A program made the translations under genes and the position numbers. The notes beneath the pieces were generated by a model that was not told the origin of the DNA, did not search any database, and saw only the letters and a list, made by a program, of their open reading frames with translations. Source: Bacillota bacterium (lineage in GTDB: Bacteria; Bacillota; Clostridia; Oscillospirales; Ruminococcaceae). From it: a stretch of DNA of 6,596 nt. Shown here piece by piece: positions 6,077-6,596 of the stretch (position 1 is the first letter of the stretch; every line of letters starts with the position of its first letter). Where the stretch lies: NCBI GenBank assembly GCA_023429685.1, contig JAEZDF010000028.1, positions 1 through 6,596 of the forward strand, read 5' to 3'.

Positions 6077-6457
6077 ATGATGTTTGAACAAATCATCTCG
6101 TATTGTTTATCTAAAGCCGGTGCATATTTGGATTATCCTTTCGGTCCTGATGTTACCGTCGTTAAGGTGCGTAGCCGCATCTTCGCTCAGGTATTCTACT
6201 TAAAAGGAAAACCGATGGCTACCTTTAATTGTGACAGGATAACCGGAGAATTTTATCGGACTGTTTACCCTAATACCGTGACACAGGGATACCACTGCCC
6301 GCCGATACAGCAGCCTTATTTTAATACGCTCGAGCTGGATGGTACAATACCGATTGAAGAAATCATGCTGATGATTGACCATTCCTACGCTGTGGTAAAA
6401 GGCAAGCTGCCCAAATACGTTCAGAAAGAGCTTGCAGAGGCTGACGCAAAAGCCTGA
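6077..6457 (+). CDS. MmcQ/YjbR family protein
   Basis: A 126-residue protein of the MmcQ/YjbR family, which has a CyaY-like fold and is often labelled DNA-binding, though its molecular role is not well established. Family landmarks visible are the N-terminal helix, YPFGPDVTVVKV (about 20-31), RIFAQVFYLKGKP, the segment CDRITGEFYRTVYPNTVTQGYH (about 51-72), NTLELDGTIPIEEI and the closing LMIDHSYAVVKGKLPK. Length is normal. The open frame extends up to 5987, but those extra residues overlap the ridA terminator and are not family-like, so the ATG at 6077 (or the next one at 6080) is preferred. The ribosome site is weak (AAAGTGGG about 8 bases away). It probably forms its own unit, ending at the bidirectional terminator next to the rRNA operon. 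Confidence 0.9.
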   Translation: MMFEQIISYCLSKAGAYLDYPFGPDVTVVKVRSRIFAQVFYLKGKPMATFNCDRITGEFYRTVYPNTVTQGYHCPPIQQPYFNTLELDGTIPIEEIMLMIDHSYAVVKGKLPKYVQKELAEADAKA

Positions 6458-6472
6458 CCGAAAGTTAAAAGC

Positions 6473-6506
6473 AAAAAAACAGCCTGCATCAGCAGACTGT
6501 TTTTTT
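6473..6506. terminator. Bidirectional terminator shared by the MmcQ gene and the rRNA operon
   Basis: The stem runs A7-CAGCCTGC (6473-6487), a 4-base loop ATCA, then GCAGACTG-T7 (6492-6506), with one C/A mismatch. The flanking A7 and T7 tracts let it work in both directions. On the plus strand it lies 15 bases after the MmcQ gene stop. On the minus strand it begins directly after the 5S rRNA 3' end. Confidence 0.9.

Positions 6507-6596
<90 letters not shown>

Overview
The window looks like chromosome of a low-to-mid-GC, Gram-positive-type anaerobe of the Clostridia. Supporting signs are AT-rich intergenic regions with sigma-A-like promoters, strong GGAGG/AAGGAG ribosome binding sites, T-tailed intrinsic terminators after most genes, a lipobox-bearing solute-binding lipoprotein, and a chemoreceptor layout with tandem HAMP units. 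No genus can be named from this sequence. I see no mobile element, CRISPR array, phage gene or tRNA.

Layout, left to right. Positions 1-1433 (minus) hold the N-terminal two thirds of a transmembrane chemoreceptor, cut by the left edge. A 320-base AT-rich gap follows with its promoter and possible operator repeats. Then comes a minus-strand stand-alone Smr-domain protein (1819-2157) with its own terminator. A plus-strand pair follows: a GTG-started, two-helix membrane protein with a Cache-like extracytoplasmic region (2460-3269) and a small DUF4870-like membrane protein (3400-3711). These converge, across two separate terminators, on a minus-strand family 1 type solute-binding lipoprotein (3892-5319). 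That gene is divergent from ridA (5577-5960, plus), which is followed by an MmcQ/YjbR family gene (6077-6457, plus). At the right edge is the 3' part of a minus-strand 5S rRNA, the tail of an rRNA operon lying beyond the window. It shares a bidirectional terminator with the MmcQ gene.

The genes appear to be mostly single-gene transcription units, each with a recognisable promoter or terminator, not one operon. Three encode envelope or sensing proteins (chemoreceptor, Cache-like membrane protein, solute-binding lipoprotein), but no kinase, permease or ATPase partner is present, so a joint pathway cannot be claimed. RidA is a metabolite-repair enzyme, and the Smr and MmcQ proteins belong to nucleic-acid-associated families of uncertain role. 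I found no convincing new multi-gene system. The items most worth a second look are the sensor-like membrane protein with no output domain, the Smr protein with an altered N-terminal motif, the orphan solute-binding protein, and the inverted repeat in the divergent lipoprotein/ridA control region.
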